From NCBI GenBank assembly GCA_000435835.1, contig FR883392.1:12906-60108 (forward strand): a DNA stretch of 47,203 nucleotides, in the 5' to 3' direction. How positions within the stretch are numbered: the first letter of the stretch is position 1; each line of letters starts with the position of its first letter. Origin of the DNA: Clostridium sp. CAG:221 (lineage in GTDB: Bacteria > Bacillota > Clostridia > Clostridiales > Clostridiaceae). Positions 34,275 to 43,971 of the stretch are shown piece after piece. The position numbers and the translations under genes were made by a program. The notes beneath the pieces are model-generated. The model had not been told where the DNA came from. It did no database searches and saw only the letters and a program-made list of their open reading frames with translations.

Positions 34275-34345
34275 TAATGATGAATTATGGATGATGAATG
34301 ATGAATTTCTGTATAAACTCTAAAGAGTTTCTTTAAAATTCATAA
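34275..34345. repeat. dispersed palindromic element, degenerate copy D
   Basis: It starts TAATGATGAATTATGGATGATGAA-like sequence (34276 onward; core TGATGAATGATGAAT) and has one hairpin AAACTCT-AAA-GAGTTT. The second half and closing arm are lost. Confidence 0.55.
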
Positions 34346-34383
34346 ATGAAAGTTAATAATTAAGGTTAATGATTTTATTCTAT

Positions 34384-34412
34384 AAAAAAATTCAGCCCTA
34401 AAGCTGAATTTT
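34384..34412 (-). terminator. terminator of the MFS gene
   Basis: On the minus strand AAAATTCAGC-TTTAGG-GCTGAATTTTTTT: 10-bp stem and T7 tract, about 40 nt past the MFS stop. It isolates the exporter operon from the MFS gene. Confidence 0.85.
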
Positions 34413-34452
34413 CTCATTAATTTTCCATTTTTAATTCTTAATTTTTAATTCT

Positions 34453-35723
34453 CTAATAGTTATCGTATTTTTTTATGTTTTTACTAAATGACTGCAATAT
34501 ATATAATATTACAACAGCCATACAAAATCCTATAAATAGTATTTTAATACTTGTAAATTCTGAAATAGCACCTACTATACATGATACCACTGGTGTTGCA
34601 CATAATGCTCCTGCATTAAATATAGAAGCAACTCTTGGTAAATATTCTCCTGGAACACTCTTAAGCATTATTATTTGTAGTGGAAAATTTAAAAATAATG
34701 CTCCTACACCTAATACAAACATATCTATAGATAATGCAACATACATAGCTAACTGTGGTAAAGTTCCTAATAGAGATAATATGCAATATGATATTCCTAC
34801 AATTATTCCACCTGATATAAACATTTTTTTATTTCCTATTTTCTCTTTTATCTTAGGTGCCAAAACTGTTGAACAAGTCATTCCTACCAATGTTGATATA
34901 CTCATTACTGACATAGCACTACTTCCTGAGTTTAAAACACTTTTACATAAGGAGCCTGCATTGAATTACATGGTACAAGTAATGCATTTACTACAGCTGC
35001 AAATATTACTATATTTAATAATAATCCATCTTTTTTTACATAACTAAAACCTTCTTTTAAATCAATAAAATAACTTTTAACTGTTAACTTTTCATTGACA
35101 ACAAGCTTGTCTTTTAATTTTATTGCCATTATTAATACTCCACAGATATAAAATGTTACTGCATCAATAATAATAGCTCCTCCTAATCCTAAAATACCTA
35201 TTAAAAATGCTGCTGAAGCAAGTCCAATCATTTCTGCTACTTTTGTTCCTGATGACATAAATGCCATTCCATATTCCATTTTCTCCTGCGGTAATATTTT
35301 AGGAATAATTGATGTTGTTGCTGGTCCTCTAAAAGACTCAAAGGATGAATTTAAAAATGTAATTACATATAAATGCCAAGTTGCTAAATTTCCTGTGATA
35401 AACAAAACTGCAACAAGAGTAACACATGCCCCTCTTCCAAAATCACATATGGCCATAATCTTTTTATCAGTAATATACTTACAAACAACTCCACTTACCA
35501 TACTAAATATTATGTTAGGTATACCATTAATAGCATATAATGTTGCCACTAATAATGTAGAGCCTGTAATTTGATAAACAAGCAATGAAAAGGCAATTGT
35601 ATCTATTCCGTCCCCAAATCTTGATACTATATTAGCAAATGTATTAAGTAAAAAGTTTTTTTCATTTAACAATTGCTTATATCCTGAATTTTTATCTTCT
35701 TTTACCGCTTCTTTAACTTCCAT
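34453..35723 (-). pseudogene. MFS efflux transporter, frameshifted
   Basis: Two adjacent reading frames together make one 12-helix MFS transporter of about 420 residues, similar in layout to macrolide-efflux type pumps. The N-terminal part (to about 34932) ends APYVKVF-stop; the C-terminal part (34453 to about 34945) continues as K-S-V-L-N-S-G-S-S-A-M-S in another frame. One extra A in the GTAAAAG run near 34943 would join them, so a single-base deletion or a sequencing error is likely. The start at 35723 (MEVKEAVKED) follows GGGGAG. Unless corrected by slippage it yields a truncated protein of about 263 residues. Confidence 0.8.
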
Positions 35724-35798
35724 GATACTCCCCACTATATTTATACTTACTTTATAATTTTACCATAATATTACTTATATTCACATTTTTGTTTGTTG

Positions 35799-35837
35799 CA
35801 AAAAAAGAATTCAGATAAAAAACTGAATTCTTTTTAT
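35799..35837 (-). terminator. response regulator terminator
   Basis: On the minus strand AAAAAGAATTCAG pairs with CTGAATTCTTTTTTT around a T-rich loop, directly after the regulator stop codon at 35841. Confidence 0.85.
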
Positions 35838-35840
35838 ATA

Positions 35841-36527
35841 TTATTCTTTTAATTTAAAACCTATTCCCCATACTGTTTGTATATATTCGTTTTCCTTATC
35901 TGCTTTATTTAGCTTAGATCTTAGATTACTTATGTGTACATTAACAGTATTATCATCTCCCATAAATTCATCTTGCCATACAGATTCAAAAAGATTAGCT
36001 CTTGTAAATACCTTATGGGGATTCTTCATAAGAAGCTCTAAAATTGAAAATTCTCTTGCTGTTAATATAACTTCTTGCTTATCTACATACACCTGTCTAC
36101 TTTCTGTGTCAATAATAAGATTCTTATGCTCTATTTTATTATTTTCACCAGTTAAATTAGAAAATCTTTTATATCTTCTTAATTGTGCCTCTACTCTTGC
36201 AATAACTTCATTTATATCAAAAGGCTTTGAGATAAAATCATCAGCACCTATCTTTAAGACATTTATTTTATCTTCTTGTGCACTTTTTGCTGAAATAACT
36301 ATTATGGGTATGATACTGCTTTTTCTTATTTCATCAATTAAATCCTCACCTTTTATTCCTGGAAGCATCAAATCTAAAAGTAACAAATCAAATTTTCCTT
36401 GTTCCAAGCACATCTTAGCCTCACTACCTGAATATGCTGCTTTTACTTCATAACCATTTTGTTCTAATATGTTGTATAATAACCCATTAATATCCCAGTC
36501 ATCTTCTACCACTAAAATTTTATTCAT
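35841..36527 (-). CDS. OmpR-family response regulator
   Basis: A 228-residue two-component regulator. The receiver domain (1-120) has the acidic pair VVEDDWD, the phospho-aspartate in LLLDLMLPG (about 53), ISAKS and KPFDINEV with the conserved lysine. The C-terminal winged helix (about 130-226) includes LTAREFSILELLMKNPHKVF and NTVNVHISNLRSKL. It follows uvrB by 64 nt. No kinase adjoins it; the nearest is at 29082, on the same strand behind the exporter operon, and is the probable partner. Confidence 0.94.
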   Translation of the reverse strand: MNKILVVEDDWDINGLLYNILEQNGYEVKAAYSGSEAKMCLEQGKFDLLLLDLMLPGIKGEDLIDEIRKSSIIPIIVISAKSAQEDKINVLKIGADDFISKPFDINEVIARVEAQLRRYKRFSNLTGENNKIEHKNLIIDTESRQVYVDKQEVILTAREFSILELLMKNPHKVFTRANLFESVWQDEFMGDDNTVNVHISNLRSKLNKADKENEYIQTVWGIGFKLKE

Positions 36528-36591
36528 ATTTTATCTACCTCTCAATTAATAATTTTATATATTAAAAGCAACACTCTTTATAAATAATAAC

Positions 36592-38556
36592 CTATTCTTC
36601 AAGCTTTTTAATCATATCTCTAAGTTCTGCAGCTCTTTCAAACTGAAGATTCTTAGCGGCATCCTTCATTTCAGCAGTATATTCCTTTATTAATTTAGCC
36701 TTTTCTTTTTCAGATAATCCTGTGCTATCAACTTCATAAGCTTCAGCTTCTTCTGCAACCATTATATTTCCAATGACATCTCTTACATCCTTTTTAATTG
36801 TCTTAGGTACTATGCCATGTTCTTTATTATAATCCATTTGAATCTTTCTTCTTCTTTCTGTTTCTTTAATGGCTCTATCCATAGAACCTGTTATTGTATC
36901 AGCATACATAACAACCTTGCTTTCAGCATTTCTAGCTGCTCTACCGATTGTTTGTATCATAGAAGTTTCTGATCTTAAGAATCCTTCCTTATCAGCATCT
37001 AAAATTGCTACTAAAGCAACTTCCGGTATATCAAGACCTTCTCTTAAAAGGTTAATTCCCACAAGTACATCATATTTACCAAGTCTTAAATCTCTTATGA
37101 TTTCCATTCTCTCAATGGTGTCTATATCTGAATGCATATATGTTGTCTTCACACCAAGATCAGTAAGATACTTAGTTAAATCTTCTGCCATTTTTTTAGT
37201 TAATGTAGTAACTAACGTTCTAAACTCTCTCTTTGTAGTTTCTAAAATACTTCCATATAAATCGTCAATTTGCCCCTTTACAGGTCTTATTTCTATTTCA
37301 GGATCTATTAGTCCAGTTGGACGTATTATTTGCTCTGCTATATTAGTAGAATGATCTACTTCATATTGGCCTGGTGTAGCAGAAACAAAAACAACTTGAT
37401 TTATCTTATCTTCAAATTCTTTAAACTGTAATGGTCTATTATCATAAGCTGATGGAAGTCTAAATCCGTACTCTACTAAATTATCTTTTCTTGATTTATC
37501 TCCAGCATACATTGCCCTAACTTGTGGTAACGTAACGTGACTTTCATCAATAAACATTAAATAATCATCTGGGAAATAATCTAATAATGTTTGTGGTGGC
37601 GTTCCTGGTGCTCTTCCATCAAGAATTCTAGAATAATTTTCTATACCACTACAATATCCCATTTCCTTTATCATTTCTATATCATAGTTTGTTCTTTGTC
37701 TCAATCTTTGAGCCTCCACAAGTTTATCTTGTGATGTAAGTTCTTTTAATCTTTCCTCTAATTCATATTCTATTACATTAATTGCTTTATCTATTGTTTC
37801 TTGTGAAGCAGCAAAGTGAGATGCTGGAGTTATTGATACATGCTTTCTATCTCCAATTATCTTTCCTGTTAACACATCAAATTCTCTTATTCTATCAATT
37901 TCATCACCAAAGAATTCTATTCTTATTCCATTATTAGATGATGATGATGGAACTATATCTAAAGAATCACCTCTTACTCTAAATGTACCTCTTGAAAAAT
38001 CTATATCATTTCTTTCATATTGAATGTCTATAAGTTTTCTTATAATTTCATCTCTATCTTTTTCCATTCCAGGTCTTAAAGATATTGTAAGCTTTTTATA
38101 TTCTTCTGGATTACCTAACCCATATATACAAGAAACTGATGCAACAATTATTACATCTCTTCTTTCTAATAACGCTGATGTAGCAGCATGTCTAAGCTTA
38201 TCTATTTCATCATTTATAGATGCATCTTTTTCTATAAATGTATCAGTAGAAGCCACATAAGCTTCTGGTTGATAGTAATCATAATAGGATACAAAATATT
38301 CAACTATATTGTCTGGAAAGAATTCTTTAAATTCAGAACATAATTGAGCTGCTAAAGTTTTATTATGTGCTAGTACTATGGTTGGTTTTTGAACCTTTTC
38401 TATAATATTTGCCATGGTATAAGTCTTTCCTGAACCAGTAACCCCTAATAAGGTTTGAAATTCTTGCCCCTCTTCTATACCCTGTGCCAATGAATCAATG
38501 GCCTTTGGCTGATCTCCCATGGGTTTAAATTTTGAATGTATCTTAAATTTATTCAT
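36592..38556 (-). CDS. uvrB: UvrABC excinuclease subunit B
   Basis: A 654-residue DNA repair helicase-like protein that loads at damage with UvrA and recruits UvrC. Walker A LLGVTGSGKTYTMANII (about 38), the beta-hairpin region YYDYYQPEAYVASTDTFIEKD (in part: YDYYQPEAYV, about 93), DESH box (LMFIDESHVTLPQ, about 338), helicase motifs V and VI (GINLLREGLDIPEVALV, QTIGRAARN), and a C-terminal UVR coiled coil (FERAAELRDMIKKLE) that binds UvrC. Length is normal. It lies downstream of the MinJ-like gene behind a terminator and is 8.7 kb from uvrA. Confidence 0.97.
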   Translation of the reverse strand: MNKFKIHSKFKPMGDQPKAIDSLAQGIEEGQEFQTLLGVTGSGKTYTMANIIEKVQKPTIVLAHNKTLAAQLCSEFKEFFPDNIVEYFVSYYDYYQPEAYVASTDTFIEKDASINDEIDKLRHAATSALLERRDVIIVASVSCIYGLGNPEEYKKLTISLRPGMEKDRDEIIRKLIDIQYERNDIDFSRGTFRVRGDSLDIVPSSSSNNGIRIEFFGDEIDRIREFDVLTGKIIGDRKHVSITPASHFAASQETIDKAINVIEYELEERLKELTSQDKLVEAQRLRQRTNYDIEMIKEMGYCSGIENYSRILDGRAPGTPPQTLLDYFPDDYLMFIDESHVTLPQVRAMYAGDKSRKDNLVEYGFRLPSAYDNRPLQFKEFEDKINQVVFVSATPGQYEVDHSTNIAEQIIRPTGLIDPEIEIRPVKGQIDDLYGSILETTKREFRTLVTTLTKKMAEDLTKYLTDLGVKTTYMHSDIDTIERMEIIRDLRLGKYDVLVGINLLREGLDIPEVALVAILDADKEGFLRSETSMIQTIGRAARNAESKVVMYADTITGSMDRAIKETERRRKIQMDYNKEHGIVPKTIKKDVRDVIGNIMVAEEAEAYEVDSTGLSEKEKAKLIKEYTAEMKDAAKNLQFERAAELRDMIKKLEE

Positions 38557-38664
38557 TTCATTATCAACTCCGTCATAATTATTACTATATCTCTATTCTA
38601 CTTATTATTAACATTTTGTACAATTTATTAACATTTAAATATTAATATCTAAATTTAAGCTATG

Positions 38665-38702
38665 AAAAAAGTAGTAATTACATTTGCAATTACTACTTTT
38701 TG
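38665..38702 (-). terminator. terminator after the PDZ membrane protein gene
   Basis: AAAAAGTAGTAATTGCAAATG pattern: minus-strand AAAAAGTAGTAATT pairs with AATTACTACTTTTTT around a short loop. It overlaps the stop codon of the gene at 38693. Confidence 0.85.
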
Positions 38703-39961
38703 CTTTTTAATTCCTCTAATATTCTTTTAAATTCATCGCTACTTATATCAATTCTACTTTCACTCTTTACCATACGAGGAACTAATAATACTCCCAATCT
38801 TCTATTACCTGGTTGTAATATATAATCATTTATCTTACCGTACTGGCTTTTTATTTTAATAGGCAACATAGCAGTAGATTCCTTAACGGCTTTTAAAATA
38901 TCCACTTCCGAAGTTACAGGTTCACCGTTTATGGCTAAAATCTTATCTCCCCTTCTAATTCCAGCTTCGAAAGCAACAGAATTAGGTGCTACTTCAAGTA
39001 TTGATATGCCATTTTCATCACTTACATATAAGTATTCTCCACGTTTTTCTCTCATTCTTTCAAACTTAATTAATAATTCATGCCCTAATGGCATATAAAC
39101 TAATGCTAAAATTTCTCCCATTAATCCAATACTACATAATTGTGAAACTATAAGTAATGATACTCCATATAAAAATATCCCTATACCAGCACCTATAACT
39201 TTCTCCTTCTTTCTTTTAGTAAAAGTAACAGAACTATAGCCTATCACACCATAAAAAGGAACAAATGTTAAAGATGCTACTGCTAACATTGTCATTAAAT
39301 TTGAATCTTTAATAATAGGCCACCAATTATATGCTGGTGCTGAAATTATTCCTGTTCCTGAAGAATCTCCACTAATCATTATCATTACAGCTATTGGTAT
39401 AGTCCAATATCTATTAAATGAAAACCCTCCAATTATTTTATTGTCCCTATTACTAAATACTGGAATGGCCCCTCTATTACCATCTACCATGACAATAATT
39501 CCTTCAATCATATGTAGCACAGCTATAAAGCTGGTTAATGATAGTATATTTACATTAATATATGACTGCTTTCCAATACTATTTAATATTATATTTAATA
39601 TCATACTAACTGCTCCAAGCACTGCTCCAGAATAAGCAAAGCATACAAGCCTTGGTCTTATTATCAATAATAGTATTGATGTTATAAAAATAAATTCTAT
39701 ACCTGAGTTATTACCAAAGCTAACGCCTAATACTGATAGTATAATACTTCCTATTGTGCCTGCTAATATACCTATTACAAGTTGTGATAATGTTAATTCC
39801 AATGGAGTATCAATTACTTCTCCAATGGTCATTTGTTGTATCATTGAAGTTCTTTTGTTTTTTAAATAAAATATTACGCCAAATACTATAAGCATTAGTA
39901 AATATGTTGGTTTAATTATTGCTTCTGCTACAGTTCTCAGACTATATGTTATCAGCTCCAT
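38693..39961 (-). CDS. PDZ-domain membrane protein, MinJ-like
   Basis: A 422-residue protein with about eight hydrophobic helices (1-310) followed by a cytoplasmic-type PDZ domain (about 325-395; ISILEVAPNSVAFEAGIRRG, DKILAINGEPV). The architecture and the neighbours (ftsE-ftsX-CtpB-type protease upstream, uvrB downstream) match Bacillus MinJ, the bridge between DivIVA and MinD that places the division site. No catalytic residues are seen. The ATG at 39961 has AGGAGG. It follows the protease gene by 18 nt, so both are co-transcribed. Sequence alone gives only the topology; the MinJ role is inferred. Confidence 0.85.
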   Translation of the reverse strand: MELITYSLRTVAEAIIKPTYLLMLIVFGVIFYLKNKRTSMIQQMTIGEVIDTPLELTLSQLVIGILAGTIGSIILSVLGVSFGNNSGIEFIFITSILLLIIRPRLVCFAYSGAVLGAVSMILNIILNSIGKQSYINVNILSLTSFIAVLHMIEGIIVMVDGNRGAIPVFSNRDNKIIGGFSFNRYWTIPIAVMIMISGDSSGTGIISAPAYNWWPIIKDSNLMTMLAVASLTFVPFYGVIGYSSVTFTKRKKEKVIGAGIGIFLYGVSLLIVSQLCSIGLMGEILALVYMPLGHELLIKFERMREKRGEYLYVSDENGISILEVAPNSVAFEAGIRRGDKILAINGEPVTSEVDILKAVKESTAMLPIKIKSQYGKINDYILQPGNRRLGVLLVPRMVKSESRIDISSDEFKRILEELKSKK

Positions 39962-39979
39962 TTGTAGCCTCCTAAGTTA

Positions 39980-41242
39980 CTATTTTTCTCTTATTACCTC
40001 TAATGCCTTTTGGAATTGTGTATCAATATCCCTACTATACTCTTGACTTAACACTTCTTCGCTTAATTCTACAGTAATATCTGGCTCTATACCCTTACCA
40101 TGAATATTTTCCCCATTAGGACAATAATACTTTGATGTTGTTACTTTAATAGCTCCAGTATCCCCATCACTTTCCACAAAAGGAATAAGCTGCTGAACTA
40201 TACCTTTTCCAAATGTTGTAGTTCCTATAACTGTTGCCACATTATTATCCTTTAATGCACCAGTAACAACTTCTGATGCACTGGCACTGCCACCATCTAC
40301 TAATACTACTAATGGCATACCAATTGCATCTCCACCTTGCGATAAGGAAACTTGTTTATTATCATATTTATCTATAGTATAAGTAATCATCTCACCTTCT
40401 GGAATAAAGTTAGATGCTATCTCAACACATTTATCTAAATATCCTCCTGGATTTCCTCTAAGGTCTAATATTAATCTTTCCATTCCACTTTCTTTTAATT
40501 CATTAAGCTTTTCTGTAAACTTAACACTTACATCTTCATCGCTAAATGTAGTAATTTGAATATATCCAATATTATCTTCTAATATTTCACCTTTTACTGA
40601 TTCACTTTGAATTTCTTCTCGTACTACATCAAATTGTAGGGTCTCCTGGCCTCTTTTAACAATTAACTTTACTGAAACTCCTTCTTCTCCTCTAACTCTT
40701 GATACTACTTCTTCACTATTAGCATCAGTAACCTCATAATCATCAACTTGTAAGATTACATCTCCTGCCTTTATTCCAGCCCTCTCTGCCGGTGAACCTT
40801 CAATTGGTGCTATTATTACTACTTTTTCATCTCTTACACCAATTTGAGCTCCTATTCCATAGAAGTTATTATTTGATTCTACGAAATCAACATACTCCTC
40901 TGAATTCATGTAAACAGTATATGGATCACCTAATGCAGATGCCATTCCTTTCATAGCACCTTCTAAAAGTACAGTATCATCTATATCTCCATCATATTTT
41001 GCCATAAGCAAACTTCTAAGCTCAAATAAATCACTATATTTATCTGAGTCACTTATTTTTCCTAAGTCCTCAACAGCTTTTTCAGGAACTCCAGTCAAAA
41101 TAAATCCTTTGGTTGCTACAATATTACCTCCATAAAACATTCCAATTCCTGTTCCTATAAATAATACAGCTATGGCAGCAATCTTTAACCATTTAAATTT
41201 ATCTTTCCTACCTTCTTTTTCCTCTCTGCTATAATTCTCCAT
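39980..41242 (-). CDS. S41 carboxy-terminal processing protease (CtpB-like)
   Basis: A 420-residue secreted or membrane-anchored serine protease. N-terminal transmembrane anchor (about 19-40), PDZ domain (about 105-185; SPAERAGIKAGDVILQVDD) and the S41 peptidase domain with the catalytic serine in VDGGSASASEVVTGAL (about 318) and lysine in TFGKGIVQQ (about 343). The ATG at 41242 is chosen over TTG at 41260 because AAAGGAAG precedes it. In Bacillus the ctpB gene beside ftsEX processes the sporulation signalling protein SpoIVFA. Here it sits between ftsX and the MinJ-like gene. Confidence 0.93.
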   Translation of the reverse strand: MENYSREEKEGRKDKFKWLKIAAIAVLFIGTGIGMFYGGNIVATKGFILTGVPEKAVEDLGKISDSDKYSDLFELRSLLMAKYDGDIDDTVLLEGAMKGMASALGDPYTVYMNSEEYVDFVESNNNFYGIGAQIGVRDEKVVIIAPIEGSPAERAGIKAGDVILQVDDYEVTDANSEEVVSRVRGEEGVSVKLIVKRGQETLQFDVVREEIQSESVKGEILEDNIGYIQITTFSDEDVSVKFTEKLNELKESGMERLILDLRGNPGGYLDKCVEIASNFIPEGEMITYTIDKYDNKQVSLSQGGDAIGMPLVVLVDGGSASASEVVTGALKDNNVATVIGTTTFGKGIVQQLIPFVESDGDTGAIKVTTSKYYCPNGENIHGKGIEPDITVELSEEVLSQEYSRDIDTQFQKALEVIREK

Positions 41243-41379
41243 TTCTCTACTTCCTTTCAATTTATGTTAAATAGCTTTATGATTATTATTTCTATATCTT
41301 AAATAATAATATTAATTTAAATAAATGTTAAGCTTCTTTTTTTATTTATCTATATATTTTTTTGCTTTTTCAACGAAAC

Positions 41380-41410
41380 TAAGGAGCCGTAAATACCTTA
41401 CAGCTCCTTA
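41380..41410. terminator. hairpin between ftsX and the protease gene
   Basis: AAGGAGC-C-GTAA-ATACC-TTAC-A-GCTCCTT forms an 11-bp stem with one mismatch. The minus-strand side lacks a clean T tract, so it may attenuate rather than end transcription. Confidence 0.5.
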
Positions 41411-41440
41411 TTAATTAATTTATTTATAAGCACTTATTTT

Positions 41441-42331
41441 TTATACAACTAAGAACTTTCTTAGTGCAGCTATACTTCCAATGGCTCCAACTACTATTCC
41501 ACCTAATAGGAATCCTCCTAATAATGTTGTTAATACAAATGATACTGGAACTAAGTTGGCTATTAAAAGATTACTTGCTATAAATCCAAATACTCCTCTA
41601 TATATAAAGTACAGTATTGCCGTTGCAAGTAATGAACCAACAGCTCCAATTATCATACCTTCAATAACAAAAGGCCATCTTATAAACCAGTCTGTTGCCC
41701 CAACAAACTTCATTATTCCTACTTCTCTTCTTCTTGAATATACTGCTAGTTTGATTGTATTCATTATTAAGAATATTGATACTCCTATAAATACAAAGAA
41801 TAATACTATACCTAATATTTGTACAAAATCAACTACGTTGCTTATTTTCTCTATTAATTCTTGTTGATTAGTTATAGATTCAACACCTGTCATATCTTCT
41901 ACAGCTTTACTTACATCACCTGCATATGACGCATCCTCTAAAGTAACTATATATGAACTTGCTAGCGGGTTATTTTCAAGACTATATCCTTCAAGCATAC
42001 CGCTATTTCCTTCTAAATCCTTCTTAAGTTTTGTAAAGGCTTCATCTTTTGATTCATAAGTAACTGCCTTTACCCCTTCCTGCTCTGCTAATTTAATTTC
42101 TACTTCCCTTTGATTTACAAGTTTTATGTCATCTTGTAAATAAACTTTTATTTCAATCTTATCAGCTACATCTTCTATAGTTTTATTAAAATTTAAACCA
42201 ACTAATGTAAATGTACCTAATACAAAAAATGTTACTAGCACAGTTAACATAGCAGCAAAACTAACTGTTATATTACGTTTTATACTTTTCAGGGCATCTA
42301 CTATAAAATAATTTATTGTATTAATTTTCAT
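41441..42331 (-). CDS. ftsX: cell division ABC transporter permease FtsX
   Basis: A 296-residue membrane protein with the FtsX layout: one helix near the N-terminus (about 22-44), a large extracellular loop (about 45-165) and three C-terminal helices (about 170-290) with AVYSRRREVGIMKFVGAT. It works with FtsE to transmit a signal across the membrane to wall hydrolases. The ATG at 42331 is chosen over 42355 because AAAGGGGA lies 9 nt before it; it then overlaps the end of ftsE by 11 nt, so translation is coupled. Confidence 0.95.
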   Translation of the reverse strand: MKINTINYFIVDALKSIKRNITVSFAAMLTVLVTFFVLGTFTLVGLNFNKTIEDVADKIEIKVYLQDDIKLVNQREVEIKLAEQEGVKAVTYESKDEAFTKLKKDLEGNSGMLEGYSLENNPLASSYIVTLEDASYAGDVSKAVEDMTGVESITNQQELIEKISNVVDFVQILGIVLFFVFIGVSIFLIMNTIKLAVYSRRREVGIMKFVGATDWFIRWPFVIEGMIIGAVGSLLATAILYFIYRGVFGFIASNLLIANLVPVSFVLTTLLGGFLLGGIVVGAIGSIAALRKFLVV

Positions 42332-43007
42332 TTTCGTACATCCCCTTTCTATCATCTCTCACTATAGATCCTTTTTCTATAGCTATAACTCTCTTCTTCA
42401 TACTATCAACTATATCCTTAGCATGAGTAGCCATAACTATTGTTGTACCTGATCTATTTATATCTTCTAATAATTCCATAATTTCTTTTGCTGTATCTGG
42501 ATCTAAGTTACCTGTAGGTTCATCGGCTATAAGCACAGATGGATTGTTTACTATAGCTCTAGCCAGTGACACCCTCTGTTGCTCCCCCCCTGATAATTCA
42601 TTTGGGAACATTTTATATTTATGAGATAATCCAACAAGAGATAACACCATTGGTACTCTCTTTCTTATTTCCTTTTGAGAAGCTTCCACAACTCTCATAG
42701 CAAAGGCAACATTTTCATAAACATTTAATGTTGGTATAAGTCTGAAATCTTGAAACACCATACCTATCTTTCTTCTGTAATATGGTATTTGATTTCTCTT
42801 TATTTCTGATAATTTTTTATCTGCAACAGTAATATTTCCCATTGTAGGTTCAATTTCTTTTAATAACATTTTTATAAAAGTTGACTTTCCTGATCCTGAA
42901 GGTCCAACTAAGAATACAAAATCACCTGAATCTATTTTAACACTTACATCTGATAACGCTTTTACATTGTTGTTATATATCTTTGATACATTATTAAATT
43001 CTATCAT
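42321..43007 (-). CDS. ftsE: cell division ATP-binding protein FtsE
   Basis: A 228-residue ABC ATPase: Walker A LVGPSGSGKSTFIKMLL (about 33), Q-loop GMVFQDFRLIPTLNVYENVAFAM (key part FQDFRLIP), signature ELSGGEQQRVSLARAI (about 138) and Walker B VLIADEPTGNLDPDTA. MATHAKDIV holds the switch histidine. The RLIP and NVYENVAFAM segments are typical of FtsE rather than LolD. It is the first gene of the ftsE-ftsX unit; about 100 bp with no obvious terminator separate it from the upstream yitT gene. Confidence 0.96.
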   Translation of the reverse strand: MIEFNNVSKIYNNNVKALSDVSVKIDSGDFVFLVGPSGSGKSTFIKMLLKEIEPTMGNITVADKKLSEIKRNQIPYYRRKIGMVFQDFRLIPTLNVYENVAFAMRVVEASQKEIRKRVPMVLSLVGLSHKYKMFPNELSGGEQQRVSLARAIVNNPSVLIADEPTGNLDPDTAKEIMELLEDINRSGTTIVMATHAKDIVDSMKKRVIAIEKGSIVRDDRKGMYENEN

Positions 43008-43110
43008 TAAAACACCTCTTATCCTTCCTTCTCCAAAACTCTAAATTGATTATATCACATAAAACCTTATTGACCAACAATGTACCTAACTATTTAAGAT
43101 TATCCAATTT

Positions 43111-43950
43111 TTAGTAATCGTTATTAAATCCTAATCCTAACACTTCTTTAGAGTCATTTACTGTAATGAACGCTTCTGGATTATTTTCCTTAATAAAGCT
43201 TTTTAATGTAATGAATTGATTGCTGCTAAGTACTGTATAAACAATCTTTACTTCACTATCAGTATATCCACCTTTTCCATTTAATACTGTACATCCTCTA
43301 TCTATATCTTTATTAATAAAGTTAACTACCATTTCAGCTTTGCTGGTAATTATAAATACTTGCTTACATGTATTAAACCCATCAATAAACTTATCAATAA
43401 GAAGTCCTATTAATATTAAACTAAAGAAACCAAATAACCCCTTATCTATACCAAAAACATTAATTGCTAGAAGGCATATAATTGAGTCATTTAATAATAA
43501 TGATGTACCCACACCTAAAGATGTAAATTTACTTATTATAGCTGCTAATATACTAGTTCCTCCTGTTGATGCACCTTGATGGAATACTATTGCTGATCCC
43601 ATTGCTAAAAGTGCTGAACCAAAAAAGCTTGCTAAAAACATATTATCTGTTAATATTCCTGGACTAAATACTCTTTCAATTATCTCCATTACTACAGAAA
43701 GCATTACAGTGGCATATATACTCTTTCCACCAAATCCTTTTCCTAAAACAACAAAAGCTAGAATAAATAGAATAATATTTAATATGAAGACCATTATACT
43801 TATATTCCAACCAGTAACTCCATTAATTACAAGAGCTATACCTGAAACTCCACCAGCTGCTATATCATTGGGAAAGAAGAAGTATTCAAGTGCAATGGCT
43901 GTTAATACTATTCCTAATGTTGTTAATGCATATTCTTTTATTTTTTTCAT
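43111..43950 (-). CDS. YitT family membrane protein with DUF2179 domain (second of tandem pair)
   Basis: A 279-residue protein: five hydrophobic helices (about 7-195) with FFPNDIAAGGVSGIALVING and FHQGASTGGTSILA, then a cytoplasmic DUF2179 domain (about 205-278; GCTVLNGKGGYTDSEVKIVYTVL). Function is not established for this family; some members have been linked to transport. GTG at 43959 is in frame, but the ATG at 43950 has a better RBS (GGATGGGGTGG). It starts 21 nt after its paralogue; the two share the motif order throughout and arose by duplication. Confidence 0.9.
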   Translation of the reverse strand: MKKIKEYALTTLGIVLTAIALEYFFFPNDIAAGGVSGIALVINGVTGWNISIMVFILNIILFILAFVVLGKGFGGKSIYATVMLSVVMEIIERVFSPGILTDNMFLASFFGSALLAMGSAIVFHQGASTGGTSILAAIISKFTSLGVGTSLLLNDSIICLLAINVFGIDKGLFGFFSLILIGLLIDKFIDGFNTCKQVFIITSKAEMVVNFINKDIDRGCTVLNGKGGYTDSEVKIVYTVLSSNQFITLKSFIKENNPEAFITVNDSKEVLGLGFNNDY

Positions 43951-43971
43951 TTGTACCACCCCATCCTTTAA

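Noticed and set aside
34475..35047. 190-residue plus-strand frame across the MFS frameshift
   Set aside because: Antisense to a clear transporter; composition is that of a reverse-complement membrane gene and no RBS is present.
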